A stretch of DNA of 64,000 nt. Origin: Halobaculum magnesiiphilum. GTDB taxonomy: Archaea > Halobacteriota > Halobacteria > Halobacteriales > Haloferacaceae. The first letter of the stretch is position 1. Every line of letters starts with the position of its first letter. Positions 52,785-63,198 of the stretch are shown piece after piece. The position numbers were made by a program, and so were the translations under genes. The notes below the pieces were generated by a model. That model made no database searches and was not told the origin of the DNA. It saw nothing but the letters and a program-made list of their open reading frames with translations. Location of the stretch: NCBI RefSeq assembly GCF_019823105.1, contig NZ_CP081960.1:310001-374000 (forward strand), written 5' to 3'.

Positions 52785-55700
52785 CTAGTCCCGTGGCCCG
52801 TCCGAACCAAGCCTCCTCTTCTTCATCATCCAGCCTGTCGGTGTGAGAGTTGCCCCCACAAGTCGACGCCTCCGTTTTCTATTCAGAGTCATCCGCTTCT
52901 TCTCACAGCCGATCTCCTCAACCAGCTCAGGCCAATCTCCCTGGGGGCGGGGGTCAACACCATTGACTTCACAAAACTCCTCATACGCAGCCCAAGCGTA
53001 TTTCGTTTTGACCGTGGCTTGGTCAGTATCTCGCTCGTCCCAATCCGGCTTTACATCAGTAATGTGATGCTCGGCGAAGGCCTCGAACGACTCCTCTTTG
53101 GTCATCCCGTCGACCAGCAGATCCTCTTCAACTATCTGTTTCCTGATACCGGAGTCAACACCGAATTCCTCCTCGAACGCATCGACGGTCGCGTTCCATT
53201 TCTCGGGGTCGACGATCTCCTCACGGGTCCAGTTGTCGCGATCCTTACGGGTGTGCTCGACTGGCTGGATGTCCTCACTCGAGGCCGTCCCGAGCTCGAT
53301 CGCAGCGGCGTTGAACAGCTTCATCGGCACCTTCGCATCGGTGCTTAATATCCCGGTGTTCTTCTTGATACGAACCCAAGTGTGGAGCTCCTCTTCGTCG
53401 GTGAATGGACCGGCAGGGTCGGAGGGGGGTCGGACCTTGGCCATGCACGCCATGTAGGTGAGCGGATTGTACCCACATTTCCGCTTGTGGTCGTACGCGA
53501 AGAACCGGTCGAGCGGCATGAAGTAGTTCTCCGAATCGCCGACGTGACTGAGCGGATTCGGCCCGCGCTCCTGGATGTCAAGCCCGGTGAGCGCGACGAT
53601 GTTCTGGTCGTAGAACTCGTTGTAGCCGGCGTTGGCTCCGCTCTCCAGGTCTTCGTGTGGGTCACTCGCGAACGACTCCGTGCGCTCGGTCCACTGGCTG
53701 TACGTAGCCGACCGCTGCAGGTCGTCGTAGGCGTCGTGCGCGGTCGGGTGGGTGATGGTGTGGCCCTCGAACAACGGCTCCACACGGAGCGACTCAGCGT
53801 CGCTCTCGTGGTCGCTGTCGGACTCCACCGTCCCGAAGGGCGTGACGTCGCGGTGGATGCTCCCCGTCCCACGCATCGTCACGTGGCGCCCGAGCGTGAG
53901 GTACGCGCCGAGGCCGCTCTTCGCGAGCGACGGGGGGCGGTACTCTGCGAGGTCGACGTCTTCCACGACGGCTTCCCAGCCGGCACCGTCGGCGGTCGCG
54001 AACGCCGTCTTCGCTTCCGCGAAGTCGATGTACTCGCCGATGGGGACCCGCGGGATGCCGTATTCGATGTCCCACTCGACTATCGCCATGAGCCCGTCTT
54101 CATCCAGGCCGGTGCCGGCGTAGTCCATGTGGGGGAACTCCTCGAAGTGCGCTGGGATGTCGCTCTTCGCAGGCTCCTCCTCGGGAAGCCCGCGGACGGT
54201 GACGTCCTCGTCCCCGTCAGTCTCCAGTTCACTCGTGTGGTGCTCCTCGAGGAACGCAGTCACTTGCTGACCGTACTGGTCGGTGAACGCCCGCCGCTCA
54301 CCGATCAGGTCCAGCAACTCAGTCTCGCCGGCCGACAGGCCGTCCGTGAGGGCGCCTGCACGCGCCGAAAGGCGTCGGAGGCCCGACGACCCCACCGAGT
54401 CACGCAGCTCCGCGTCGTCGTCCTCGCGGCGCCACTTCTCCAACAGCGCCGTCAGGTGTGGCAGCGGTGGCGCGACCTCGTACAGCCCTTGCGAGAGGTA
54501 GTCGTCGAGGTCAACTTTCCGGCCAGCGATCCGGGGAATCTCGATGAGGAACGCGCCGATGCCGTTGTCGTCCAACGTCTTCGCGGTCTTGAGCGCCCCT
54601 TTCTCCCCGGGGGCAACACCCTCGAAGTCCAACTCGGCGTTGATCACCGCCCCCTCGTCGGTCGCGAACGGATCCTCGTCTTCGTCGACGTCCACCTCGA
54701 CGATGTCCGAGTCGTCTGCACCGTCGCCGGTGTAGGTGAACGACGCCTGCTCGTTGTCTTGCACGACGTACGCGGTTGGGATGTCGTACTCCTCGATGAT
54801 CTCCAAGAGCCGCTCGACCTTCCGGTCCTTGAACTGCACCGTCACGGGCGACAGGCACGGGATCCCGTGTGCATGGGCGGCGATCGCGTCGGCGATGCCT
54901 TCGGTGATCACGACGGGCACTCCGCGGCGGAGGGTGTGGGTGCCGTAGATGGGCTCGGTACTCGCAATCCCATCGTAGCCGGGGATCTTCTGGTACTTCG
55001 CGTCGGGGTTGAGGTCCCGCGAGTGGGGCTTGCCCTTCTGTACGCGCGACAAGGCGTGAACCGGATTCCCATTCTCGTCGAAGTACGGGAAGACGTAGCG
55101 GCCGCGCCAGCGCGAGCGGAGGAGCGTCTCGGTGTCGAGCTCCCGAACGACACCCCACAGATCGATGTCGCGCTCCTCGTCCCCGTGGATGTCCTCGATG
55201 GCCTCGCGAACGTCACGCGAGTAGACGGTGTCGTCGATGAGGACCTCGTCTTCCTCGTCGGGGACGCGCTCGTTCAACGCGTCTCTGATGGCCGACCAGT
55301 CGATCTGGAACAGCCCGGTCGCGATGAGCTGCTGGGGCGTGTAGTGCGGGGCGAGTTCCTCAAGGCCCGCCTGCTTGCTCGCCGGCGCCCAGCCCACCAG
55401 GGCGGCCGCGACCGTCTCTGCGTCCCACCGCCGGCCGATAGTCGCTGGGATAGCGTTCCGCTCGTCGTTCGAGCCGTTGATCGTGTGGTGGCTGTAGCCG
55501 CCGAACGGCTGTTCGGCTGCCTCGGCGCCGTCGCCGGCGTTTGCGTCGTCCCCTCCAAGGAGGCTCGTGTCGACATCGACGTCCTCCCAGTGAGGCCCGG
55601 TGAAGTAGTCCCCCGCGCTCTCTGGGAGGTACATGAACGGCTCCGCAGTCGTGATGTCCGACGGGCACATCCCACAGTCGGCGGGCTCGTGCCGGTGGTC

Positions 55701-58700
55701 ATTGAAGCACTGGTAGTGCTCGACCAGTACGGTCGGCTCGTCGTGGCCCCACTCGACCGGGAGGTGGAGGACGTCTTCGTCCTCGTCTTCTTCGCCGTCT
55801 TCGCTGCCGTCGCTTGCAGCATCGTCCTCGCCGGCGTCGTCTCCTTCGTCGTCGGGGATGAGCGACTCGGGCCGGGTCACGCCCGGTTGGACGGTGGGCG
55901 GCAGGTCCGACACACTTAGCGGCTCGCCATCCTCGTCCGTCAGTTCAGGCACGTCCCTGACCGGGATCTCGACCTCGACGGACGGATCGGTGGGAGCCAC
56001 ACCCTCCACCGTTTCCAGTTCTTCCTTGTCGACGCCTAGTGTGCTGAGGTAGTTCCACACGATCGTCACGGGCTCGTCCTCGTCGAGCGTCTCGATGGGG
56101 ACGTACTCGGGGTCGTCGTGGGTCGCCTCGTGGATAGCGACACAGTCGGGGCAGAACGGATCGATCACACAATGGTCGCACGACCCTTCCACGACGGAGT
56201 GCTTGTGGCTCCGGTCGTCGTCGTGGCTACACGGTGTCGCGTCGAACCGGGCGACCGCGCGGTCGCGGCCGCAGCCACGGCAGGTCGCCTCGACCGTACA
56301 GAACGGACAGGAGGCGACGTACGTGGAGTGCTCGGGGATCGTCGACGGGTCAGCATCGGTGTCGACGGCCTCGCGGTCGACGTCCGTGCAGGGCGTCCGG
56401 TAGGTCGCATCGATATGATCGAGCAGCCGGTTGTGGTGGACCTTCTCCGTGCTCCGTGAATCAAGCTGTTCGTGGTAGTAGTCGGTCGCGTCCGCGAAGG
56501 CGTCTTTCCAGCCTTCGGGTTCGTCGTCGGGGATGATCCCTGCTTCGGGCCAGTGGCGCGAGAGGTCGACAGTAGTGGGCGCGTCAGTGTCTGACTGGTC
56601 ATTGGAGTCTGACGCTGGCGGGTCCTGCGAGTCGAGAGTCTCGGGGTCAGTCCTTGCACCGTTTGTCTCGGCGTCAGGGGTGGAGAAGTCGTCGTCTGTG
56701 GTCTCAACTTGACCGATCGTGTCTACTGCGGCCTTCTCTCCTTCAATCTCTGCATCGTTTCGCTCGATTTCTCTCGAGCTCCCACTCTTCTCCAGCTCTC
56801 GACCATGTGAATCTACTTCAACTTCATTTACACTGACGCTGCCCGCCGCAACGTCTCGCCCTTCATTGCTCTCCGTGGGCGAATCCTCTTGTCCCTGATC
56901 GGTACGTGGCGGTTCAGTGGGACCCCCACCGATGTCTGGCGCCTCGTCGACACCTCCGTCGTCTTTGCCTCTTCCCGCTCCGTCCGAGTCCTCGTCTTCA
57001 AAGTAGGTGTCCCAATCGATTTGCGGTGTTGAGTTGTCGTGTGGGTCGTTTAGTCTGTAGAATTCTCCTTCCTTGATGAGGACATTCGTCTCTTCCGCCC
57101 GTTCGATTTCTACTTTGGCCTCCTCAAGCGTCAATCCGTGGGCGTTTTTCAGTACCCCGTACAGAAGTCGCTCTTTCAGATACTCATCTTGGTCCACTCT
57201 ACTGTGCGCCCATGTCGAAGTCCATTCTTCTGGAGGATCGCGGGCGGGGAGCCGAAGTTCGGTAATCGGTCGGCCATCGGGCGTCTCGTTCTCGACGACT
57301 TCTAATGTGCCACGGTCAATGGAAGCCTTCACTGCGGCACGTACGCGCGGCTTCACAGCGTCAACACCCGTGAATGGCCCATTGTTGACTGCGGCCCCAT
57401 TGAATCCCATTTCGGGTAAGGTCTCCCCGGGCAAGGCACCCATATGGTCCCAGATTTCCTCCCATCCCTCCCGTTGGATGTACTCCTCGGCGTTTCCGCG
57501 GAGGACCAACTTGACGTGATTCCCACGTGGCGGGGCGAGGAAGAACCCAATATCGGTGTGAATCAGTTGCCCGGCAAGCACAGCATCCTCGATCGCTTGG
57601 TCACGGTTGCTGGTCATCGCTTGGGCGCCTTTGATCGCTTTCTTCAGCGTACTCGCGTCCATCGGCTGTTCGAAGTCTATTCCGTCGCCGTAGCGCTTCC
57701 ACACTTGCTCCCAGAACACGCGACTGAGAGGATCTTTCCCGCCGTAATCGACGGAAGCGGTGTGGTTTCGTTCGATCGACGGGAGGCTCGCGTCCTCGTC
57801 GCGCATCCGCTGGGCGCTGATGAACTTGCGAGAGACGGTGTTGTACAGCCCCTGATGCTCGCTGGTTACTCCCTCGTCGTCGCTCGTCGACGTCCCGCCG
57901 AACCCCCGCAGTATCGACGGCTCGTATGTCTGCGTGAAGGTGTCGTCCCAATACTCCTCGGCGATGAGCGGCCTGTGATCTTCTCCATCGTACAGCCGCG
58001 GCATCGCGTCGGTGGGCTTCTCGATGAGTCCATGATCGGTCGGGACGATGACGATCTCCCAGTCGTCTTCGGTCGGCTCGGTCTCGAATTCGTGCTCAGG
58101 GAGGAACGGCTTCCGGACCCGCTGCCAGTCCTCTTCGAGCTCTTCGATGGAATCGTAGAGTTCTTCGCGACCGTTGAGATAGACCACCCACTCATCCTCG
58201 TACATGTCGTACCGACACCACCGATCAAAGGCGTTGGTCGATGGATCATCCAATTTTTCGCCATCCAGCCTCCCGCGCTCAGTTGCGTCAGCCGACTTCC
58301 CGTTGAAGAGCCGTAACGTCGCCCCGTTCCATTCCCACAGGCTCGAGTTGCCCTTCTCTATCAGAGCGTACTTGTCAGGCTCGTCCTCATCGGAGAGATC
58401 AAGGAACTCGGTGCGGTTGTAGAGGATCGTACTCTCTATCGTATTCCCACTCTCGTCTTCATACACTTCGGTTCGACTTGCCAGCGGTGGGTCTGACAAG
58501 TACCCGTGGAGTCTGTCGGCGTGGTGTTCGCGCGATCGGTTGTTGGCGCGACCGTCGCGGACAAGGAAGAACACCTTCTTGCCCGTGTTGACGCCACGCT
58601 GGAGGTTGTGTAGCGGGCCGGCAGGCTTCGTCAGCGACGCCTCTGCTTCAAGCGTGATGTCTTGGCTGTCGCCCAGTGAGTACGCGAGCTCGAACGTCTC

Positions 58701-61700
58701 CTCCATCTCCTCGATGGAGCGCTTCAACGCACGCGGCGACGACTTGTCGAGATCGCCCGGGAGTTCTCCCTCGGCGTCGCTGATGTCGGTCTTGTGCTGC
58801 TGGGCAAGGATGGAGACACGAAAGCCCGCACGGCTGAACCAGTCGAACCCGTGGGCCAACAGCTCCCTGTGGGTGTCGGTCGTCTCAAAGGAGCCTTCGT
58901 CAGCTGCGAGGATGAACGCTAACCCCTCGTCAGTAAGTGAGACAGCGCCGTCTGTGTTGGCGATCAGGTGATTCTCGTCGTTTTCTTCTCCAGTTAACTC
59001 GCGGACTGTGAGGCTCCCGGGCGGTGCCTCCCCTTCGACTAATTCTCTGGCGTCGACGGCGACGTCGTCGGTGCCGTCAGTGTGGCCACTGTCTTCAGCA
59101 ACTACATAGCGGTTGAAGTGAGCCGTGTCGACCGCAAGCCCGTTCGGATAGTCTTGGATGTCTCGACCAGTTCGTTCCTCGAATACCTCGGTAACGCGAC
59201 CGAGTGCGACTGCCTCCCGGTTTCGTTCTAACTGTACCTCGCGGATGGACTGGAGGAACTGTCTCTGGGTGGCCTCGTCGTTCCCCAAGTTGTGGATCAA
59301 CATCGCCGTCTCGTTGATGTTCGATTCTAGGGGAGGGACGCCGTGTGTATCCAGAGACTCACGGATGCGGTCTTTGGATTCGTCACGTGTGCGGACGGGT
59401 GGGTAATCGGCGAACGTGTTCACTGGCATTGGTGGGGAGAGGTACTCCTCGTGGTCGTCCTGTAGGAGTACGCGCGTGAACATCACGTAGCGCGGGATCT
59501 CCTCGATATCGACGTGGTCGACCTCTTCACCGAATCGCTCTGCAAGCAGGCGAGCGTCCTTCGGGAGGCCGATCCCGAACGTCGCCATCGACCGGCTGTT
59601 TGCGAACATCTGGTCTTGCGTGCTGTCGCTGATTTGTCCGGGGTTCTGGTTGGCCAACCCGACACCCATCTTCTTCGACCGCGCCTTCGACAGCATGGCC
59701 TCGACGTCCATCTCCTCGCTTTCGACCCAGTCGAACTCGTCGATGAACGTGAAGAATGGCTCCCGGAGCTTCTCTTCCTCGCGCCGGGCCTGAATCGCCG
59801 ACCACACCCGCCGCATCACCGCGGTGGAGACGACGCGCTTCAGGTCGTCCGAGTCGATGGGGATCTTGACGAGGATGATCTTCCCGTCCTCGACGGCCTC
59901 AGTGATGTTGACCGTCCCCTCGCGGTGGGCAACGATCCCGCGGGCGAGCGGATCCTCGACCCACGACTGGATACGACGAACGACGGCGTCGACCTCTTCG
60001 TCGTCCATCTGGGCGATCTTCTCGGTGTAGGAGTGGATGTTCAACATCGCCTCCTTGTTGTCCTCGTCGAGGTCCTCACGCTCCATCAGCCGCTGGCCCT
60101 CGCGGGCGATCATGTCGGCGAACGCCCGGCGAGACGGCTTGGACATGATGACATGGTACATGTCCGTGAGGGTGAACGGCTTTGGCGAGCGGATCATCGC
60201 ACGGGCGATGTTGGTGGTGATCCCCTCCATCTTCGGCCCCCAGTAGTCACCGCCCTTCAGGATGGCCGTGAGGTCGTCGACGATCGAAGAGACCTCCTTG
60301 TTGTACGCGACCGTCCCAGGCTCCTTCGACGCCTCGAGGAAGTTGATCCCGACCACTTGGTCGAAGTCCTCGGATGCCGGCTCGATCCACACGATATCGT
60401 CCATCCGATGCTCGGGCAGCTCGTTGATCAGTTCGTCGACGGTGTCGCCCTTCGGGTCGATGTAACAGAATCCGTAGCCCTTCCGTGCGATCTGGTTGAG
60501 GATGTTCTTCTGGGCTGTGGACTTCCCCATCCCCGTCATGCCGAACATCGTCAGGTGGCGGAACCACGAGTCTTTCTCGATGCCGATCTCGTGGAAGCCG
60601 ACGCGGTTGTCCTTCAGATACCCAAGCCAGATGGGCGAGTCGGGGTGGTCCTCGTGGATGTCGAACAGCTCCTGCTTGACGTCCTTGCCCATGTAGACCT
60701 CGCCGTCTTCATCGTGGACCTTCACCTCGTAGGCGCGGTCTTCCTTGGTGTGTGGATCGAAACACCACTCGCGTTCGACGCTGACGGGCGTGATCGAAGT
60801 TTGCTCCATCTCCCGCGCCGGCGCCGGGAGGTTGTCGGCGGGCCCCTGGTACGGGCCGTCGGGGTCGTTCCGACGCTCGTACTCCTGCTGTGCTTCCAGC
60901 ATCTTGCTGAAGAACACCGCCTGCTCGTCCGAACTCGCCTCGGCTCGGAGGTCTTCGACAGTCAGGTCTTCAGAAGTGTACCTATCGTACAGCTTCAGGA
61001 ACGCTTCGCGCTGCGGCCCATCGAATTGATTCGCCGGCTCTTCGACCTTCCCTTGGAAGGAGGCGTCACCGTACACGTGCTTGCTGGCGCCGTCCTCCCC
61101 CCATTCTTCGGGGTCGGGGAGAGATTCGTCGACCTCACCCTCGAGGGGTTTCGCGTCGTCGGAAGCCGGCTCGGTCGGGTTGCCGGAGGGTAATTCCGTC
61201 GGGGTGGCAGACAGCGCCCCTTTCGGCGACGTGGGCCCGACGTCGTACTCCTCGAACGGAAGCGAGTCGATTGCTTTCACCTTCCGCGGAGCGACACCAG
61301 GCGCTCGCGCACCGAGTCCACGGCGGGTGAACTGGATGTTGGGCGTGCCCACCTCGTCGTTCGGCAGGTGGGCAAGACCGGCGATCTCCGGTGGCGTGAG
61401 CGGGAAGTTGGGTGCGTCGTCTTTTGGTCGGCCCGGCTCTGGGTCCCACTCCCGTCCGACGCCTTTCTTCAGCAACGATTTCAGTGAACGACCGCGAGAG
61501 GCGACATCGCGGAACTGTTGGTCGTAATCGGGGTTATGGTACGTGCTGACGTAGGCGTTCCCAATCTGCGCGGCGGATTCTGTGACGAACTTCTCCGATT
61601 CACCAAACACGAAGTAGCGGACGTTTACGTAGAACGCCCGCTCGTTTTCCATGTTGTCGATGGCTTCGGCCGTCCGGAGTTCTTTCTCGGTCGGGTCATC

Positions 61701-62378
61701 GATATGTGGGCTCCACCAACTGTGGACGAAGTTCCCCTGTTTGAGATGCCGAGAGACTTTTTGCGCATTCCGCCACCCGAGTCGACGACTCCGCCAATCT
61801 TCAGCCGGTGTGAACACGATTTGAGCGATGGCTGATGTCCCACTCCGTCCGATCAATGCGGAGGTGATATTCCGGTAAGCTGCCTTCCCTTGGGGGAATC
61901 GGCCGTGTGCCTCCTCACCAATCCCCTTAATTGGGTGGTAGATATTCCGGTCAAGCGTTAGGTAGCCACCGCTCACATAATCACCCGGCGCAAACGATGG
62001 GAATCCCTTGCTCGCGCGCTCAATATTTATTTTAGGGTAGTTCGCCGAGAGCATCTCACGGTGTTGATTGTACCAGTGGTCATTGGGAAGCCCCCAAACG
62101 AACTTCACGTGGCCTTCGTCGAACCAGATTTCAAATGAAAACGGGCCCGGAACTTCTTGCCGACCAAGAAGGTTCAATAGGCGGCTTTGAGAGACGCCGC
62201 CTCTGAGGAACGTCTTAATTACTTCTGTCCCATATTCTTGGCCAGGACCTTCCTTGTACGGACGTGTCTGTACCAAAATGTTCTGCTGGTGGTTGAGCCG
62301 ATTTTGCAGTGTACGAAAGAGTTCCCTGCTAATCTCCAGAGACTGGTAGCCGCCGGTGTTGAGAAACGGAATCTTCAT
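52785..62378 (-). CDS. Giant fusion: conjugation-type ATPase + zinc/Toprim primase module (3197 aa)
   Basis: One uninterrupted frame. Residues about 1-600 precede the motor and resemble the N-terminal part of haloarchaeal transfer ATPases. The HerA/VirB4/TraD-like ATPase has Walker A GMTGMGKST at 613-621, IDPKGDT near 640, Walker B FFTFIDE at 875-881 and a Gln/Asn sensor segment (LANQNPGQ) near 908-915. Residues about 1000-1790 are unassigned. An acidic linker (about 1800-1935) leads to a Cys-rich zinc region near 2020-2070 (CPFC, CRGCGR, CDHC, CPDC), a second acidic linker (about 2170-2205), a DnaG-like core (RYVFPYFDENGNP near 2430) and a Toprim segment with Glu in VITEGIADA near 2488 and an Asp-containing VQDNEQ near 2535. 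The C-terminus (about 3120-3197) resembles the winged-helix end of phage-type primases. No second Walker A was seen. It would pump or translocate DNA and prime its replication in one polypeptide. Confidence 0.85.
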   Translation of the reverse strand: MKIPFLNTGGYQSLEISRELFRTLQNRLNHQQNILVQTRPYKEGPGQEYGTEVIKTFLRGGVSQSRLLNLLGRQEVPGPFSFEIWFDEGHVKFVWGLPNDHWYNQHREMLSANYPKINIERASKGFPSFAPGDYVSGGYLTLDRNIYHPIKGIGEEAHGRFPQGKAAYRNITSALIGRSGTSAIAQIVFTPAEDWRSRRLGWRNAQKVSRHLKQGNFVHSWWSPHIDDPTEKELRTAEAIDNMENERAFYVNVRYFVFGESEKFVTESAAQIGNAYVSTYHNPDYDQQFRDVASRGRSLKSLLKKGVGREWDPEPGRPKDDAPNFPLTPPEIAGLAHLPNDEVGTPNIQFTRRGLGARAPGVAPRKVKAIDSLPFEEYDVGPTSPKGALSATPTELPSGNPTEPASDDAKPLEGEVDESLPDPEEWGEDGASKHVYGDASFQGKVEEPANQFDGPQREAFLKLYDRYTSEDLTVEDLRAEASSDEQAVFFSKMLEAQQEYERRNDPDGPYQGPADNLPAPAREMEQTSITPVSVEREWCFDPHTKEDRAYEVKVHDEDGEVYMGKDVKQELFDIHEDHPDSPIWLGYLKDNRVGFHEIGIEKDSWFRHLTMFGMTGMGKSTAQKNILNQIARKGYGFCYIDPKGDTVDELINELPEHRMDDIVWIEPASEDFDQVVGINFLEASKEPGTVAYNKEVSSIVDDLTAILKGGDYWGPKMEGITTNIARAMIRSPKPFTLTDMYHVIMSKPSRRAFADMIAREGQRLMEREDLDEDNKEAMLNIHSYTEKIAQMDDEEVDAVVRRIQSWVEDPLARGIVAHREGTVNITEAVEDGKIILVKIPIDSDDLKRVVSTAVMRRVWSAIQARREEEKLREPFFTFIDEFDWVESEEMDVEAMLSKARSKKMGVGLANQNPGQISDSTQDQMFANSRSMATFGIGLPKDARLLAERFGEEVDHVDIEEIPRYVMFTRVLLQDDHEEYLSPPMPVNTFADYPPVRTRDESKDRIRESLDTHGVPPLESNINETAMLIHNLGNDEATQRQFLQSIREVQLERNREAVALGRVTEVFEERTGRDIQDYPNGLAVDTAHFNRYVVAEDSGHTDGTDDVAVDARELVEGEAPPGSLTVRELTGEENDENHLIANTDGAVSLTDEGLAFILAADEGSFETTDTHRELLAHGFDWFSRAGFRVSILAQQHKTDISDAEGELPGDLDKSSPRALKRSIEEMEETFELAYSLGDSQDITLEAEASLTKPAGPLHNLQRGVNTGKKVFFLVRDGRANNRSREHHADRLHGYLSDPPLASRTEVYEDESGNTIESTILYNRTEFLDLSDEDEPDKYALIEKGNSSLWEWNGATLRLFNGKSADATERGRLDGEKLDDPSTNAFDRWCRYDMYEDEWVVYLNGREELYDSIEELEEDWQRVRKPFLPEHEFETEPTEDDWEIVIVPTDHGLIEKPTDAMPRLYDGEDHRPLIAEEYWDDTFTQTYEPSILRGFGGTSTSDDEGVTSEHQGLYNTVSRKFISAQRMRDEDASLPSIERNHTASVDYGGKDPLSRVFWEQVWKRYGDGIDFEQPMDASTLKKAIKGAQAMTSNRDQAIEDAVLAGQLIHTDIGFFLAPPRGNHVKLVLRGNAEEYIQREGWEEIWDHMGALPGETLPEMGFNGAAVNNGPFTGVDAVKPRVRAAVKASIDRGTLEVVENETPDGRPITELRLPARDPPEEWTSTWAHSRVDQDEYLKERLLYGVLKNAHGLTLEEAKVEIERAEETNVLIKEGEFYRLNDPHDNSTPQIDWDTYFEDEDSDGAGRGKDDGGVDEAPDIGGGPTEPPRTDQGQEDSPTESNEGRDVAAGSVSVNEVEVDSHGRELEKSGSSREIERNDAEIEGEKAAVDTIGQVETTDDDFSTPDAETNGARTDPETLDSQDPPASDSNDQSDTDAPTTVDLSRHWPEAGIIPDDEPEGWKDAFADATDYYHEQLDSRSTEKVHHNRLLDHIDATYRTPCTDVDREAVDTDADPSTIPEHSTYVASCPFCTVEATCRGCGRDRAVARFDATPCSHDDDRSHKHSVVEGSCDHCVIDPFCPDCVAIHEATHDDPEYVPIETLDEDEPVTIVWNYLSTLGVDKEELETVEGVAPTDPSVEVEIPVRDVPELTDEDGEPLSVSDLPPTVQPGVTRPESLIPDDEGDDAGEDDAASDGSEDGEEDEDEDVLHLPVEWGHDEPTVLVEHYQCFNDHRHEPADCGMCPSDITTAEPFMYLPESAGDYFTGPHWEDVDVDTSLLGGDDANAGDGAEAAEQPFGGYSHHTINGSNDERNAIPATIGRRWDAETVAAALVGWAPASKQAGLEELAPHYTPQQLIATGLFQIDWSAIRDALNERVPDEEDEVLIDDTVYSRDVREAIEDIHGDEERDIDLWGVVRELDTETLLRSRWRGRYVFPYFDENGNPVHALSRVQKGKPHSRDLNPDAKYQKIPGYDGIASTEPIYGTHTLRRGVPVVITEGIADAIAAHAHGIPCLSPVTVQFKDRKVERLLEIIEEYDIPTAYVVQDNEQASFTYTGDGADDSDIVEVDVDEDEDPFATDEGAVINAELDFEGVAPGEKGALKTAKTLDDNGIGAFLIEIPRIAGRKVDLDDYLSQGLYEVAPPLPHLTALLEKWRREDDDAELRDSVGSSGLRRLSARAGALTDGLSAGETELLDLIGERRAFTDQYGQQVTAFLEEHHTSELETDGDEDVTVRGLPEEEPAKSDIPAHFEEFPHMDYAGTGLDEDGLMAIVEWDIEYGIPRVPIGEYIDFAEAKTAFATADGAGWEAVVEDVDLAEYRPPSLAKSGLGAYLTLGRHVTMRGTGSIHRDVTPFGTVESDSDHESDAESLRVEPLFEGHTITHPTAHDAYDDLQRSATYSQWTERTESFASDPHEDLESGANAGYNEFYDQNIVALTGLDIQERGPNPLSHVGDSENYFMPLDRFFAYDHKRKCGYNPLTYMACMAKVRPPSDPAGPFTDEEELHTWVRIKKNTGILSTDAKVPMKLFNAAAIELGTASSEDIQPVEHTRKDRDNWTREEIVDPEKWNATVDAFEEEFGVDSGIRKQIVEEDLLVDGMTKEESFEAFAEHHITDVKPDWDERDTDQATVKTKYAWAAYEEFCEVNGVDPRPQGDWPELVEEIGCEKKRMTLNRKRRRRLVGATLTPTGWMMKKRRLGSDGPRD

Positions 62379-62412
62379 TAAGAATTTCTATCTAAAGGAT
62401 GCGCGATACTGC

Positions 62413-62420
62413 ATATAAAA
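62413..62420 (-). promoter_or_regulatory. TATA-like box of the giant ATPase-primase gene
   Basis: The minus strand reads TTTTATAT about 35-42 bp before the ATG at 62378, with the sequence between suggesting a short leader of roughly 10 nt. It is the best box in this A/T-rich intergenic stretch. Confidence 0.4.
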
Positions 62421-62437
62421 TTCTGTTTCTCTCGCTA

Positions 62438-62764
62438 TCAAAGATGAAAGAACCAATACGATCCACGACAGGAGGGTGATATGAACAAATGAGTGATTAA
62501 AAATATAAATATAAATAATAATGAAAACATACCTGAAAAAGGGATGGTCAACTTAAATACAGTCCACAGTCTAATATTCCAATCTGCATCTTTGACTTTT
62601 CTTTGCAGTAATCTGTACAATATAGGGCTTGTAATTAATATTATGGGTAGATGTATAGCTCCATTAGTCCCAATTGCGTAAAGCCATGGAAATAGCCACC
62701 CACAAGCGTATTCGAATTGGAGAACAACTGATGCAAATAATAAAGAAATACTGACGTCGTGCAT
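62438..62764 (-). CDS. Small A/T-rich membrane protein
   Basis: 108 residues from ATG 62764 (an ATG at 62782 is also in frame). Three or four hydrophobic helices: VSISLLFASVVLQF, the WLFPWLYAIG stretch leading into HLPIILITSPILY, and MFSLLFIFIFLITHLF. Base composition is far lower in G+C than the chromosome-like genes, a sign of foreign origin. It precedes the giant gene on the same strand by 59 bp. Holin-, transfer-pore- or immunity-like roles are possible but unsupported. Confidence 0.5.
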   Translation of the reverse strand: MHDVSISLLFASVVLQFEYACGWLFPWLYAIGTNGAIHLPIILITSPILYRLLQRKVKDADWNIRLWTVFKLTIPFSGMFSLLFIFIFLITHLFISPSCRGSYWFFHL

Positions 62765-63198
62765 AATTATCGATTTCAACAATGGTATTTAAAAGTGACT
62801 GAAGTTAGGACTTTCTTATCGAAAGAGAGACAAATACAGTATGCTCTGCCGTGGAATGCGATTACCTGGGAATGAGCTATGCACCACTCAGAGAACTTGC
62901 CGTTAACGTTCGTTGACGTAGATAACTGAGAGGAAGGTCGGTTGATCTAAGAAGGGGAAAAACCAGTAGTGCTACCCCTGACAGCTGGTGTGGGCCACAT
63001 TTCGTGACCACCTGCTTCGATCGTCGCCGCGATCCGTCGCTCGCGAAGTACACCCACAAGTAGTCGTCCCACGATAGTGGGGCGACGAGGGCGAGTAACC
63101 GCACCGGCGGGTGTGTTGAGTCAGTAGTGTGGCCGACTATATCCGCGTCAGCGGGCCAAGCTGACAGAGGAGACTACGTGTGGGGCTTCCACCAGGTG
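62765..63198. other. Intergenic stretch without a convincing gene
   Basis: About 430 bp. A 75-codon minus frame (62877-63104) contains WDDYLWVYFASDGS but lacks homologous shape elsewhere; it may be a relic. The left third is A/T-rich and probably holds the promoter of the membrane protein. Confidence 0.35.

Noticed and set aside
53382-55919. 845-codon plus-strand frame inside the giant gene
   Set aside because: Antisense to the primase region, where DnaG-like and Toprim segments and zinc Cys pairs are clear on the minus strand.
59514-61193. 559-codon plus-strand frame opposite the ATPase domain
   Set aside because: Opposite strand holds Walker A and B motifs in correct order and spacing; the plus frame shows none.
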